Shown: in pieces, positions 35,449-42,717 of the stretch
Layout: each line of letters starts with the position of its first letter
Position numbering within the stretch: the first letter of the stretch is position 1
The notes under the pieces: model-generated
Database searches by the model: none
What the model saw: the letters and a program-made list of their open reading frames with translations, nothing else
Told to the model about the DNA's origin: nothing
Origin: Burkholderiaceae bacterium
Lineage (GTDB): Bacteria; Pseudomonadota; Gammaproteobacteria; Burkholderiales; Burkholderiaceae_C
Assembly: GCA_026125795.1 (NCBI GenBank)
Contig: JAHCKM010000001.1
Coordinates: 1,426,001 to 1,490,000, forward strand
Length of the DNA: 64,000 bases
Direction of reading: 5' to 3'
Program-made: the position numbers and the translations under genes

Positions 35449-35633
35449 TGCGCCTGCTCGCGGCACGGCGTGGTGGGCACCTGCTCGCGGCCGGTGGGCG
35501 CGGTCTGCTCGTCCGGCGTGCAGGCCTCGGGCTCGGGGTCGCCGCCGCCGCATGCGGCGAGCAGCAGCACCACCAGCAGCAGCGCCACCAGCGTGAGAAA
35601 CGCGGTGCCGCGGTCTTGTTCGCGGTTCAACAT
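35445..35633 (-). CDS. Small lipoprotein-like protein in phage early region
   Basis: A 62-residue product: basic N-terminus, hydrophobic stretch TLVALLLVVLLLAACGGG with a good lipobox (LAAC), then a short hydrophilic tail (DPEPEACTPDEQTAPTG). Likely lipid-anchored, or simply membrane-inserted. It lies among DNA-binding proteins, which is an odd place for an exported protein. It resembles Rz1-like spanins only in being small and Pro-containing. Function unknown. Confidence 0.55.
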   Translation of the reverse strand: MLNREQDRGTAFLTLVALLLVVLLLAACGGGDPEPEACTPDEQTAPTGREQVPTTPCREQAQ

Positions 35634-35926
35634 GGCTGTACCTCCTGTTGAGGGCTGGGTGAGAGCACGCGCAGGCCGCCTTCGCGATCGAGGCCGAGCC
35701 GCACGTCGTCGATCTGGTGGAGCGCGTCGGCGAACATGTCGGCGCGCGCGTCGGCCCACGACGCTTCGTGCGCGAGGTCGCCCATGCGCGCGCGCTGCCG
35801 ATGAGCCAGCGCGCGCAGCCGGTCGAGCTGTCGGGCCTGGCGCGCGGCCAGCGCGCGCAGGTGCAGCAGCTCCCAGCCGTCGAGCTTGCGCTGCACGGCC
35901 TGCAGCTCGCGAAGCGCCGCGCTCAT
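35627..35926 (-). CDS. Small helical phage protein (99 aa)
   Basis: An Arg/Leu/Ala-rich helical protein (LDGWELLHLRALAARQARQL followed by DRLRALAHRQRARMGDLA) with a short C-terminal tail. It overlaps both neighbours in the leftward operon. No motif is recognised; possibly a coiled-coil accessory protein. Confidence 0.5.
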   Translation of the reverse strand: MSAALRELQAVQRKLDGWELLHLRALAARQARQLDRLRALAHRQRARMGDLAHEASWADARADMFADALHQIDDVRLGLDREGGLRVLSPSPQQEVQPC

Positions 35927-36174
35927 GCCACCGCCTTGAAGGTCCTGGGGTCGGCCACGTAGCCGCGCTTCAGGCCCAGCGCCACAGCCACGCGGTGGCT
36001 CTCGCCGTAGCTACCGTTGAGGCGCCCCACCAGCACGGCCACCACCACGTCGCGCTTGAAGCCGTTCAGGCGCGACCACTCGGCAACAGTGACGCCGGCC
36101 TCGCGGAACTCGGCGCGCACCTGCTCGCGCGTCTTGAGCGGGGCTTGCGTGGGCTTGGTGTGCTTGGTGGCCAT
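35923..36174 (-). CDS. Ner-like early regulator / DNA-binding protein
   Basis: An 83-residue protein from ATG 36174 (a GTG-free extension to 36189 is possible). TREQVRAEFREAGVTVAEWS followed by RLNGFKRDVVVAVLVGRLNG carries an HTH of the kind found in small phage regulators; the recognition helix would be FKRDVVVAVLVG. First gene of the leftward early operon, facing the repressor gene across a 100-bp operator region, which is the Ner position in Mu. Expected to repress the early promoter; this is inferred from position and size. Confidence 0.65.
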   Translation of the reverse strand: MATKHTKPTQAPLKTREQVRAEFREAGVTVAEWSRLNGFKRDVVVAVLVGRLNGSYGESHRVAVALGLKRGYVADPRTFKAVA

Positions 36175-36290
36175 GACAGAATGTGTCAACTGGTGAGCCG
36201 CGTTTGAGGGATATCAAGATGCGACGGTGTGGGTGACATTGTGGAACGAAAGTTTTCCATGCGTCAAGGGGGACAGTGGAAATTTTCCAT
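36174..36290. promoter_or_regulatory. Immunity/operator region between Ner-like and repressor genes
   Basis: An AT-richer stretch between the two divergent phage regulators. Dyads: TGACA-GAATG-TGTCA at 36174-36188; TGGAA...TTCCA at 36242-36259; and the perfect 13-bp TGGAAATTTTCCA at 36277-36289. The TGGAA/TTCCA half-sites recur in both of the latter, so they are good candidate operators for the repressor. The last one overlaps the first codons if the GTG start at 36276 is used. Confidence 0.55.
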
Positions 36291-36734
36291 GCCATAGGCA
36301 TGCGCCTGAGGGAAGAACGCGAACGGCTCGGTAAGTCGCAGAGCGACTTCGCCGCGCTTGCCGTGCAACTCGGCGTGCGTGGCGCAACGCGGCAGTCCCT
36401 CTCGATGTACGAGAAGGGAGAGCGCCCGCCCGATGCGGGCTATCTCGCCGCGATTGCCCAGGCGGGCGCCGACGTGCGCTACATCGTCACGGGCGCGCGC
36501 GACTACGAGCCGCCGCCGGTGCTAACGCCGCAGGAGCAGCTGCTGCTCGATGAATTCCGCAGGGCCTCACCGGCGATGCGGCGCAACGCACTGGGCGCGC
36601 TGATGGGCGTGCTGCACGCCGCGGACGCGGAGAAGATCTACGGCAACGTGGGCCAGGTGGTGCATGGCGACGTGCACGGCGTCAAGATCGACCAGCGCAG
36701 CAGCTCCGCGGCCAAGCCGCCGCGTAAGCGGTAA
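36276..36734 (+). CDS. XRE-family phage repressor
   Basis: A 152-residue repressor. The HTH is SQSDFAALAVQLGVRGATRQ followed by SLSMYEKGERPPDAGYLAAI. The start is GTG 36276 with AAGGGGG upstream, which gives the IG-RLREERERLG beginning common in this family; ATG 36300 is the alternative and would leave the 36277-36289 operator outside the gene. There is no peptidase domain. Instead the C-terminus has YGNVGQVVHGDVHGVKI, a motif also found in the next protein. Expected to maintain lysogeny by blocking the leftward early promoter. Confidence 0.85.
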   Translation: MEIFHAIGMRLREERERLGKSQSDFAALAVQLGVRGATRQSLSMYEKGERPPDAGYLAAIAQAGADVRYIVTGARDYEPPPVLTPQEQLLLDEFRRASPAMRRNALGALMGVLHAADAEKIYGNVGQVVHGDVHGVKIDQRSSSAAKPPRKR

Positions 36735-36844
36735 CCCGAACGCTCAGTTGGGTGGGGCGTCCACCGTTGTCGGTGCAGGCCACGCCGAGAATTCAAGACG
36801 CCTGGAGGGGGCGACAACCAGGTGGAAAAAGGGAGAGCGCACCC

Positions 36845-37189
36845 ATGCGCAAGCGGCAGTCCTTCGACGACATCGAGACCGTGGTCAACCACTCGTTCCA
36901 CGTGCACACCCGCGAGGGCGCTGGCCGGTCAGCGGCCGACGTGGAGATGAATTTCTATGGGCCGGTAGGCCAGTACGCGAGAGAGGCCCACGGCACCACG
37001 ATCCACCAGGGCAGCGCCGGTGCCGCACAGCCTGACGAATCGTCGGAGCACGCGTTGCAGTGCCCGCAGTGCGGTCAGCACACTTGGCGGCACACGCGGC
37101 ACTGCGTGCATTGCGGCGTGGACCTGCGCCGCTGGTGGTGGCTGCAGTTGTGGGGCAGGATCTTCAGGCGGAGGGGAGTCAAGCCATGA
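36845..37189 (+). CDS. Zinc-ribbon/Trp-tail protein downstream of repressor
   Basis: A 114-residue protein from ATG 36845 (ribosome site GGGAG). Residues 40-65 have MNFYGPVGQYAREAHGTTIH, similar to the repressor C-terminus. The C-terminal half is CPQCGQHTWRHTRHCVHCG plus DLRRWWWLQLWGRIFRR, a zinc ribbon with an amphipathic Trp-rich tail that could touch the membrane. Its relative lies at the other end of the early region (26038-26436). It overlaps the lipoprotein gene by ATGA and is probably expressed with the repressor in the lysogen. Function unknown. Confidence 0.7.
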   Translation: MRKRQSFDDIETVVNHSFHVHTREGAGRSAADVEMNFYGPVGQYAREAHGTTIHQGSAGAAQPDESSEHALQCPQCGQHTWRHTRHCVHCGVDLRRWWWLQLWGRIFRRRGVKP

Positions 37190-37863
37190 ACCCGGTGCGC
37201 GCTCTCGTCATTGTTGCTGCGCTGTTGCTTGTCGGGTGCGCCTCGGTCACGCCGGTGGCCACGCAGACGAAGGTGGTCGACTCGCCGCCGCTGAACACAG
37301 TGCACGAGGAAGAGCTCGGCAACACGCTTCTTCAGTACGTCATCTCGAACACTCGGCCCAGCATCAGAGTCATCGAGCCTTGGGGCATCGGTTCGAGGAG
37401 CAAGAACCTTGCGCCCCAAGTCCTGCGTCCGGTAGGAGTCGGCGCCAAGGTGGCGCGGTACTACATCGAAGACGCGCCGCCCGAGATGGGAGAGTTGTTC
37501 AGGCAGGTGTGCTACGACCCGGCCGACCGCGTCTTCTTCATTCCCAACGGCTTCGGTGTGTGCGATTTCGTCGGCAAGCAGCTCGTCAACTCAGGCCCGG
37601 TGAGGGTCGAGCAGGCAGACTACGTCGACGTTCGCGCACCGCAGTTCAGCCAGGAGCTCATCTACAACGGAAAAGCCGGCAATGTCGTCAAGTTCCTCTA
37701 CCGGGAGCTCTCCGGCGGGTACATGAGGCCAGCCTTCACGCAGGAGGTTCAATACGACCTCGCCGAGGGCAACGTCGTTGGTTTCAAGGGCGCGCGCATC
37801 GAGATCGTCTCGTCCACCAACAACGGCATCGTCTACAAGGTGCTGAGCACCTTCAGGCGCTAG
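37186..37863 (+). CDS. Prophage-encoded lipoprotein (225 aa), possible lysogenic-conversion gene
   Basis: A signal peptide with lipobox LLLVGC (Cys18) followed by about 205 mature residues rich in beta structure (VGAKVARYYIEDAPPEMGEL, QELIYNGKAGNVVKFLYREL, YDLAEGNVVGFKGARIEIVS). No known domain is recognised. The start ATG is in an ATGA overlap with the zinc-ribbon gene. Position behind the repressor suggests expression from the prophage; such lipoproteins in other phages block superinfection or change the cell surface, which here is only an inference. Codon use seems less GC-biased than in the late genes. Confidence 0.65.
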   Translation: MNPVRALVIVAALLLVGCASVTPVATQTKVVDSPPLNTVHEEELGNTLLQYVISNTRPSIRVIEPWGIGSRSKNLAPQVLRPVGVGAKVARYYIEDAPPEMGELFRQVCYDPADRVFFIPNGFGVCDFVGKQLVNSGPVRVEQADYVDVRAPQFSQELIYNGKAGNVVKFLYRELSGGYMRPAFTQEVQYDLAEGNVVGFKGARIEIVSSTNNGIVYKVLSTFRR

Positions 37864-37928
37864 GTGCGCCACCTCTCGATAAAGCGCCATAGCTACCCCC
37901 TGAAAGTGCGCGCGGGCACTCTGCCCGC

Positions 37929-38240
37929 ATGCCGCACGCCCTGCCGTCCCCTGTAGCGCAGCGCTTCGTTGCGCGTGAGCTGCGCCGCCGGCGCCTGAGC
38001 ACCGCTCGGCGCTGGCTGCGCGCGCTCGCGCTGACTGCGCTGGCCGTGGCCACCGCGGCGTTCGCCGCCGGCTGCGCCACGGGCAACTTCGACAAGCGCA
38101 TCACCTGCATCGGGCCCGAGGCGTACTTCGTCATCAAGTTCGGGCCGGTGGCCACCATCGATCGCGCCGCCGATGCCGACCCGCTGTGCGCCAAGGTGCA
38201 GCCGCGCTTCGGCACTGCATCGCCCGGCGAGCCGAGCTGA
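37929..38240 (+). CDS. Small exported phage protein, lipoprotein-like (103 aa)
   Basis: A basic N-terminus and hydrophobic segment (LRALALTALAVATAAFAAGC) end in a possible lipobox (AAGC). The mature part is short, with ITCIGPEAYFVIKFGPVATI and one further Cys. A perfect 7-bp hairpin (GCGGGCA / TGCCCGC, 37912-37928) ends one base before the ATG. First gene of the rightward block. Could be a Rz1/spanin-type or surface protein; not decidable. Confidence 0.5.
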   Translation: MPHALPSPVAQRFVARELRRRRLSTARRWLRALALTALAVATAAFAAGCATGNFDKRITCIGPEAYFVIKFGPVATIDRAADADPLCAKVQPRFGTASPGEPS

Positions 38241-38268
38241 CCCTCTCTTTTCCCACGGAGCAAACCCG

Positions 38269-38778
38269 ATGAAGCTGATGCAACGGCTGCGCAACGCGGC
38301 CCTGACCCTCGCCGTCACCGCCGCCGCGCTGCTGGGCGCCTTGGTCCCCAGCGCCCCGGCGCAAGCCGCCGCGCTGACCGACGCGCTCGAAACCTCGCTC
38401 ATCAACCACCTGTTCCGTGGCACGGCGTACACCGCGCCCACCACGTGGTACGTGGGCCTGCTCACCGCCGCGTGCAGCGACTCCGCCGCCGGCACCGAGG
38501 TCTCCGGCGGCAGCTATGCGCGCGTGGGCGTGGCCGCGGGCACTGCCAACTGGGCCGCCACCTCCGGCGGCAACGGCACCACCAGCAACGTCAACGCGGT
38601 GAACTTCAGCCCGAACCCATCGGCCGGCTGGGGCACGGTGACGCACTTCGGCCTGTACGACGCGGCCAGCGCGGGCAACTTGCTGGTGTGCGCGGCGCTG
38701 ACCACCAGCAAGACCATCAACTCGGGCGACACGGTGAGCTTTCCTGCGGGATCGCTCACGTTCCAGATCGACAACTGA
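38269..38778 (+). CDS. Phage tail-fibre-like protein with an N-terminal signal peptide
   Basis: A 169-residue protein. The part after residue 38 (LTDALETSLINHLFRGTAYT, then APTTWYVGLLTAACS, later FGLYDAASAGNLL) matches a common phage protein type annotated as tail fibre protein. Unusually it begins with a complete Sec-type signal (LTLAVTAAALLGALVPSAPAQA), so the product may be exported rather than, or before, being assembled into virions. The ATG has GGAG upstream. It precedes three other small structural-type genes. Confidence 0.6.
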   Translation: MKLMQRLRNAALTLAVTAAALLGALVPSAPAQAAALTDALETSLINHLFRGTAYTAPTTWYVGLLTAACSDSAAGTEVSGGSYARVGVAAGTANWAATSGGNGTTSNVNAVNFSPNPSAGWGTVTHFGLYDAASAGNLLVCAALTTSKTINSGDTVSFPAGSLTFQIDN

Positions 38779-38803
38779 TCGCCTTGCGCAGGGTGCACTT
38801 GCC

Positions 38804-39118
38804 ATGACGGTCAAGCTGCTCGACACGCAGACCACCACCACCGCCGGCGTCAAGGCGCCGGCCACGCTGGCCAAGTGGCCCGAGGGCGGCGCCACCGCGA
38901 GCGTGGGCCTCTCGGCCGGTACCGCCACGGTGGAGCTGTTGGCCTGGGTGAGCGCGGGCTACAAGCAGAAGCTCGCCACCTTCAGCCTCGACGTGACGGG
39001 CGGCGAGGCGAGCGAGGCGCTGCCCATCGCCTCCATCTGGGACGACTGGGAGTGGAACGTGCTCGCCATTGCCGGCGGCGGCACGCTCACGCTGGCCCTG
39101 GTGGGCCTGGGGCTGTAG
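38804..39118 (+). CDS. Small phage structural-type protein (104 aa)
   Basis: A Thr/Ala/Gly-rich beta-type protein (DTQTTTTAGVKAPATLAKWP and TASVGLSAGTATVELLAWVS) with a C-terminal hydrophobic stretch (VLAIAGGGTLTLALVGLGL). Probably associates with its neighbours in the host-recognition block. I do not recognise a family. Confidence 0.5.
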   Translation: MTVKLLDTQTTTTAGVKAPATLAKWPEGGATASVGLSAGTATVELLAWVSAGYKQKLATFSLDVTGGEASEALPIASIWDDWEWNVLAIAGGGTLTLALVGLGL

Positions 39119-39121
39119 CGC

Positions 39122-40372
39122 ATGGGCAAGGTCATCGCCCCTGCGCTGCTGGGCACCGGCGTGCCGTGGGGCGCGCTGTACGGCAACATCGTTGACCAGA
39201 CCGACCTGGCCAACCTGCTTGGCCTGGGCGGCGGCGGTGCCGCGTGGGACAACGGCGTGCCCGACGGCGGGAACGTCATCTTCAACGGCACGCTGCAGGT
39301 GGGCGAGCGGCCGGTGGGCATGCACTGGACGCAGTTCACCTCGAGCTACGGCGGCAGCGAGGGCGGCCCCGTGCAGCCCACCGACACGCTGCGCGTGAAC
39401 AGCTTTCGCGTCTACGGCTCCTACAAGCTCTACTGGAGCCACACCGAGCCCGCCGCCAACGGCGTGTACGACTGGACCGAGTGGGACAAGGCCGAGGCCT
39501 TCTTCGCGCGCGGCAACGTGGACTACGTGCAGGTCAACCTGTTCGGCGTGCCGGCGGGCTACCGCACGCAGCCCGAGAACCCCAACACCGGCGGCTGGTC
39601 GATGCAGCTGCCCAGCTCGCAGGCGGCGCTGAACAACTACCTCACGGCGCTGTTCAACCGCTACCCGCGTCTGAAGATGGTGGAGGTGGCCAACGAGGTG
39701 TGGACCGACAACCAGGGCATCGCCTACGGCGTGTACTGGGTGCCCTCGGTGGTGGCGCCGGCGCCGGATGGCGAGGCGAGCCTGTTCACGCTGATGAACT
39801 GGGTGCTCGACTGGAAGGCCGCATACAACACCGCCAACCCGGGGCGCAACGTGAAGGTGCAGGCGCCCAGCACGCCTGGCACGCACTGGCACGTGGGCTA
39901 CCTGCTGCAGGTGTGGGACCGCTACCAGGCCCTGTACGGCCGCCTGGCCGAGTTCGACTCGTTCGCGGTGCATTGCTACGGCACCGACTTCACCAACCTG
40001 CACAACTACCAGGGCACGGGGCTGCCCGAGTACAAGGACGGGCTGGTGGCGCGCGGCCTGGGCGGCAAGGAGCTGCGCGACGGCGAGCGCGGCTTTCCGG
40101 GCAACACCGAGGTCACGCCCGCGCGCGCCTACAACACCGTGGTGCGCACGCTCTTGGCCGGCGGCTCGGGCTGCGACTTCTTCTACTACGGCAGCCCCGG
40201 CACGGACGAGACCAACCTCGGCCAGCCGGGCCCGCTGACCAACGCCACGTTGCGCCAGTGGGGCTACGAGCACGCCGCCGAGCTCAAGGGCAAGGTGATC
40301 ACGCGCGTCACCGAGGGCGCGGGCTCGGGCGTGCACGCCGGCAAGTGGCGGGTGGAGGGCTACACGCCATGA
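39122..40372 (+). CDS. Phage-encoded glycoside-hydrolase-like TIM-barrel protein
   Basis: A 416-residue protein. Residues 17-36 (GALYGNIVDQTDLANLLG) look like a phage tail-fibre lead-in. The rest has the features of a clan-A glycosidase: FRVYGSYKLYWSHTEPAANG and VYDWTEWDKAEAFF at the barrel entry, a VANEVW motif with candidate acid/base E192, and a candidate nucleophile E322 in RDGERGFPG. Spacing of the two glutamates is reasonable for GH39/GH5-like enzymes. It could degrade a capsule or exopolysaccharide during adsorption. Starts 3 bp after the previous gene and overlaps the next by ATGA. No signal peptide. Confidence 0.65.
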   Translation: MGKVIAPALLGTGVPWGALYGNIVDQTDLANLLGLGGGGAAWDNGVPDGGNVIFNGTLQVGERPVGMHWTQFTSSYGGSEGGPVQPTDTLRVNSFRVYGSYKLYWSHTEPAANGVYDWTEWDKAEAFFARGNVDYVQVNLFGVPAGYRTQPENPNTGGWSMQLPSSQAALNNYLTALFNRYPRLKMVEVANEVWTDNQGIAYGVYWVPSVVAPAPDGEASLFTLMNWVLDWKAAYNTANPGRNVKVQAPSTPGTHWHVGYLLQVWDRYQALYGRLAEFDSFAVHCYGTDFTNLHNYQGTGLPEYKDGLVARGLGGKELRDGERGFPGNTEVTPARAYNTVVRTLLAGGSGCDFFYYGSPGTDETNLGQPGPLTNATLRQWGYEHAAELKGKVITRVTEGAGSGVHAGKWRVEGYTP

Positions 40373-40599
40373 GCGACGAGATCAAGGGCGTGATGGCGTT
40401 CCGCGGCAAGCTGCTGTACCGCACGTACAAGCAGACCACCTGCGAGCACTGCGGCGCGCCGGCCACCAGGGTCATCGGCGAGGGGCTCGAGCGCACCAGC
40501 GTGTGCGACAACACAGCGTGCGCGGCCAAGGGCGTGATCCCCGATCCGCCGTTCACGCCCGGGAGCGGCACGCCGACGGGCGGAGGCAGCACGCCGTGA
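40369..40599 (+). CDS. Small zinc-ribbon phage protein (76 aa)
   Basis: Four cysteines in two pairs, TTCEHCGAPATRV and TSVCDNTACAAKG, predict one zinc site. The C-terminal tail is Gly/Pro/Thr-rich. Coupled at both ends by overlaps (ATGA, GTGA). Unknown function; possibly a small tail-associated protein. Confidence 0.55.
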   Translation: MSDEIKGVMAFRGKLLYRTYKQTTCEHCGAPATRVIGEGLERTSVCDNTACAAKGVIPDPPFTPGSGTPTGGGSTP

Positions 40600-41471
40600 C
40601 CACGCTGCGCGCCTGGGCGCGCGCCATCGTCGTGCTCACGGTGCTGATCGCGCTGGGAGGCTTTGCGCTCGAGGCGCAGGCGCAGGTGCCGGCCGGCGAG
40701 AAGCACTACTGCCTGCCCAAGAACGGCTGGGCCGACCCGGCCAAGATCGGCGGCGTGCTGATGCAGGGCCGCGACGAGGCGCTGCGCGGCGACTGGTGGG
40801 CGCTGTGGTGCAAGACGCCGTACAGCGGCGCTGCAAGCGCGCCGATCTGGCAGTTTCACTGGTATGCCGCGCTCGACGAGGCGCAGCCGCCCGGCGTGAA
40901 GCCCGCAGTGCAGGCCGCGCTCAAGCTGTGGCAGGCGCCCGACATGGCGGCGATGGCCAAGTCCGCCGGCGACCTGATCAGCGCCGTTTGGGACACGCCG
41001 GCCACGCTCAGCATCCTGCGCGACATCTTTGCAGCGCTGTGGTCGGCCGAGCCGGCCGTCGAGCTGCAGAAGATGCTGGTGCAGAAGCCGCCTGAGCGCG
41101 GCACGCAGCGCTTCGACGACTTGGCTCAGCTCGGCCACCAGGCGTGCCAGCAGGCCGCGGTGCTGCCGCCGTGGGTGAGCGCGCCGCTGCCGGCGGCATC
41201 GGCGGTGATCGCGTGCACGGCGCCGCAGCCCACGGTGGGCACCGTGCCGGTGGACACCTACGTGGTGACCGGCGCGCGCGCCTACCCGCTGAACGCCGAC
41301 GGCTCGCGCAACACCGCGCCGATCCCGCAGCTGCCCACCGCGGGCGCGGCGTGCGATTGCGCGCTCAAGCTGATCCCCACCTTGTTCGGCGGCCGCTACT
41401 GCGCGGTGAGCATCTTCGGCGTCGCGCAGACGGTGGTGGCCGGCTGCAGCCTCAAGCGGGGCGGCGCGTGA
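40596..41471 (+). CDS. Exported phage protein of unknown function (291 aa)
   Basis: GTG start overlapping the previous stop. A signal peptide (IVVLTVLIALGGFALEAQAQ) is followed by a mature domain with several conserved-looking Trp and Cys residues (HYCLPKNGWADPAKIGG, GDWWALWCKTPYSG) and a helical middle. The C-terminus has CDCALKLIPTLFGGRYCAVS, possibly disulphide-linked in the periplasm. No catalytic motif is recognised. In a phage this size of secreted protein could be a lysis or surface factor. Confidence 0.55.
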   Translation: MTTLRAWARAIVVLTVLIALGGFALEAQAQVPAGEKHYCLPKNGWADPAKIGGVLMQGRDEALRGDWWALWCKTPYSGAASAPIWQFHWYAALDEAQPPGVKPAVQAALKLWQAPDMAAMAKSAGDLISAVWDTPATLSILRDIFAALWSAEPAVELQKMLVQKPPERGTQRFDDLAQLGHQACQQAAVLPPWVSAPLPAASAVIACTAPQPTVGTVPVDTYVVTGARAYPLNADGSRNTAPIPQLPTAGAACDCALKLIPTLFGGRYCAVSIFGVAQTVVAGCSLKRGGA

Positions 41472-41569
41472 TCGTGCTCTCCGCCGACCAGGGCCTGGTG
41501 CAGGCGTCGCGCGAGCTGCGCGCACTGAACCGGGCCGTTCTCGTTCTCTTGGACAGGAGCCTTGACATC

Positions 41570-41887
41570 ATGGAATCAGTCGAATCCCTCAACGCGAAAG
41601 TGGACGCGCTCAACGCCAAGCTCGACGAGGCCAACGCCGACGCCGCGCGCCAGACCGCGCTGGCGCAGCAGGCCGTGGGCCTGATGCAGGACATGCGGCA
41701 GTCGATCGTGGACCTGCGCGCGCAGCTCGCGAACGCGGTGCCCGGCCTGACGCAGGTGCAGATCGACGCGCTTGGCGCGCAGCTCGACGCGGTGGCGGCC
41801 AAGGCCGACAGCGTGAACACCGTGCGCGACGCGGCCGATGCGAGCCTGCAGCAGGGCGTGAGCGACGCGTCGGCGCCGCTGGCCTAG
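41570..41887 (+). CDS. Coiled-coil phage protein (105 aa)
   Basis: ATG 41570 is preceded by AGGAG. The product is a heptad-rich helix (SVESLNAKVDALNAKLDEAN and ADAARQTALAQQAVGLMQDM), followed by a second helix. Typical of trimeric fibre stalks or small scaffolds. A GTG at 41468 is in frame and overlaps the previous stop, but the strong ribosome site favours 41570. Followed by beta-rich proteins. Confidence 0.6.
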   Translation: MESVESLNAKVDALNAKLDEANADAARQTALAQQAVGLMQDMRQSIVDLRAQLANAVPGLTQVQIDALGAQLDAVAAKADSVNTVRDAADASLQQGVSDASAPLA

Positions 41888-41919
41888 AGTCGGCGAACGC
41901 CCTGGAGGTGGTGGCCTCT

Positions 41920-42714
41920 ATGCGCGGCAACGTCTTTGGTGTTCGTGCGAGGGGGTCACCGGCCGGCGGAGGCGGTGCCGGTGATCCGTACACGCTCGAC
42001 TTCACGGCGCTCGGATCGAACGAAAGCCCTATCTCGCAGGGTGGGGTGTGGACCAACGCCAGTAGCGGCACCGGCGGCAACGCTGCCCTGGCGCCAAACC
42101 AGAGCATGCAGATTCGCTTGTCGGCCGACAGCACGACGCGCATCTGCTGCGAGACCGGGGCCACAAGCGACTACGACGATTCCCTGTCCTTCGTGCCCGG
42201 CTTCTCAGGAAACCAACGCGTACAAGCCACCATCTACCGTCAGTCCGGCTACACGCCGAGCAGCACGAATCACGAGATGGAGATCCATGTCGGCTGCGCG
42301 TCGTTCGGCAACAACGACAAGCGAGGCGTGGAGTTCGGCTTCAACTACGCGGGCGGGTACTTCATCGCCGGGTTCGATGGCGACCTGGTGTCGTGGGATG
42401 CGCCCCCTACGGGCGTCATGTCCAGTCCCTGGTACAGCGCGGCTACTGGGCTCGGCAGCGCCCCAGCCGATGGCGATGTGATGCGCGTGGAGTTGAACCG
42501 CGCGGCCAAGACGATCAAGTGCTGGCAAAACAGCACGCTCGTCATCGATCTCCAGTGGAACGACCTGACGCACGTCACCTCTGCCGCGCAGGCGGTGCTC
42601 AACGCTCTCGGTGATGGCGCCGGGCTCGGCGCACTGCGGCGGATCGGTGGGGACGCTACCGAGGGCGCGTTCGGCTGGCGGGACATCCTGATCTCATCGA
42701 CGCTACTGGGGTGA
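41920..42714 (+). CDS. Beta-sandwich (LamG-like) phage protein
   Basis: About 264 residues, rich in beta strands and aromatic residues (YTLDFTALGSNESPISQGGV, then GFSGNQRVQATIYRQ, HEMEIHVGCASFGNN, GDVMRVELNRAAKTIKCWQN). The pattern resembles concanavalin-A/LamG-type carbohydrate-binding folds. No signal peptide. The start is ATG 41920 with GGAGG at 41904-41908; a GTG at 41908 is alternative. The third-base GC bias is weaker than in the neighbours, suggesting a separate origin for 41.9-44.0 kb. Confidence 0.55.
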   Translation: MRGNVFGVRARGSPAGGGGAGDPYTLDFTALGSNESPISQGGVWTNASSGTGGNAALAPNQSMQIRLSADSTTRICCETGATSDYDDSLSFVPGFSGNQRVQATIYRQSGYTPSSTNHEMEIHVGCASFGNNDKRGVEFGFNYAGGYFIAGFDGDLVSWDAPPTGVMSSPWYSAATGLGSAPADGDVMRVELNRAAKTIKCWQNSTLVIDLQWNDLTHVTSAAQAVLNALGDGAGLGALRRIGGDATEGAFGWRDILISSTLLG

Positions 42715-42717
42715 CGC

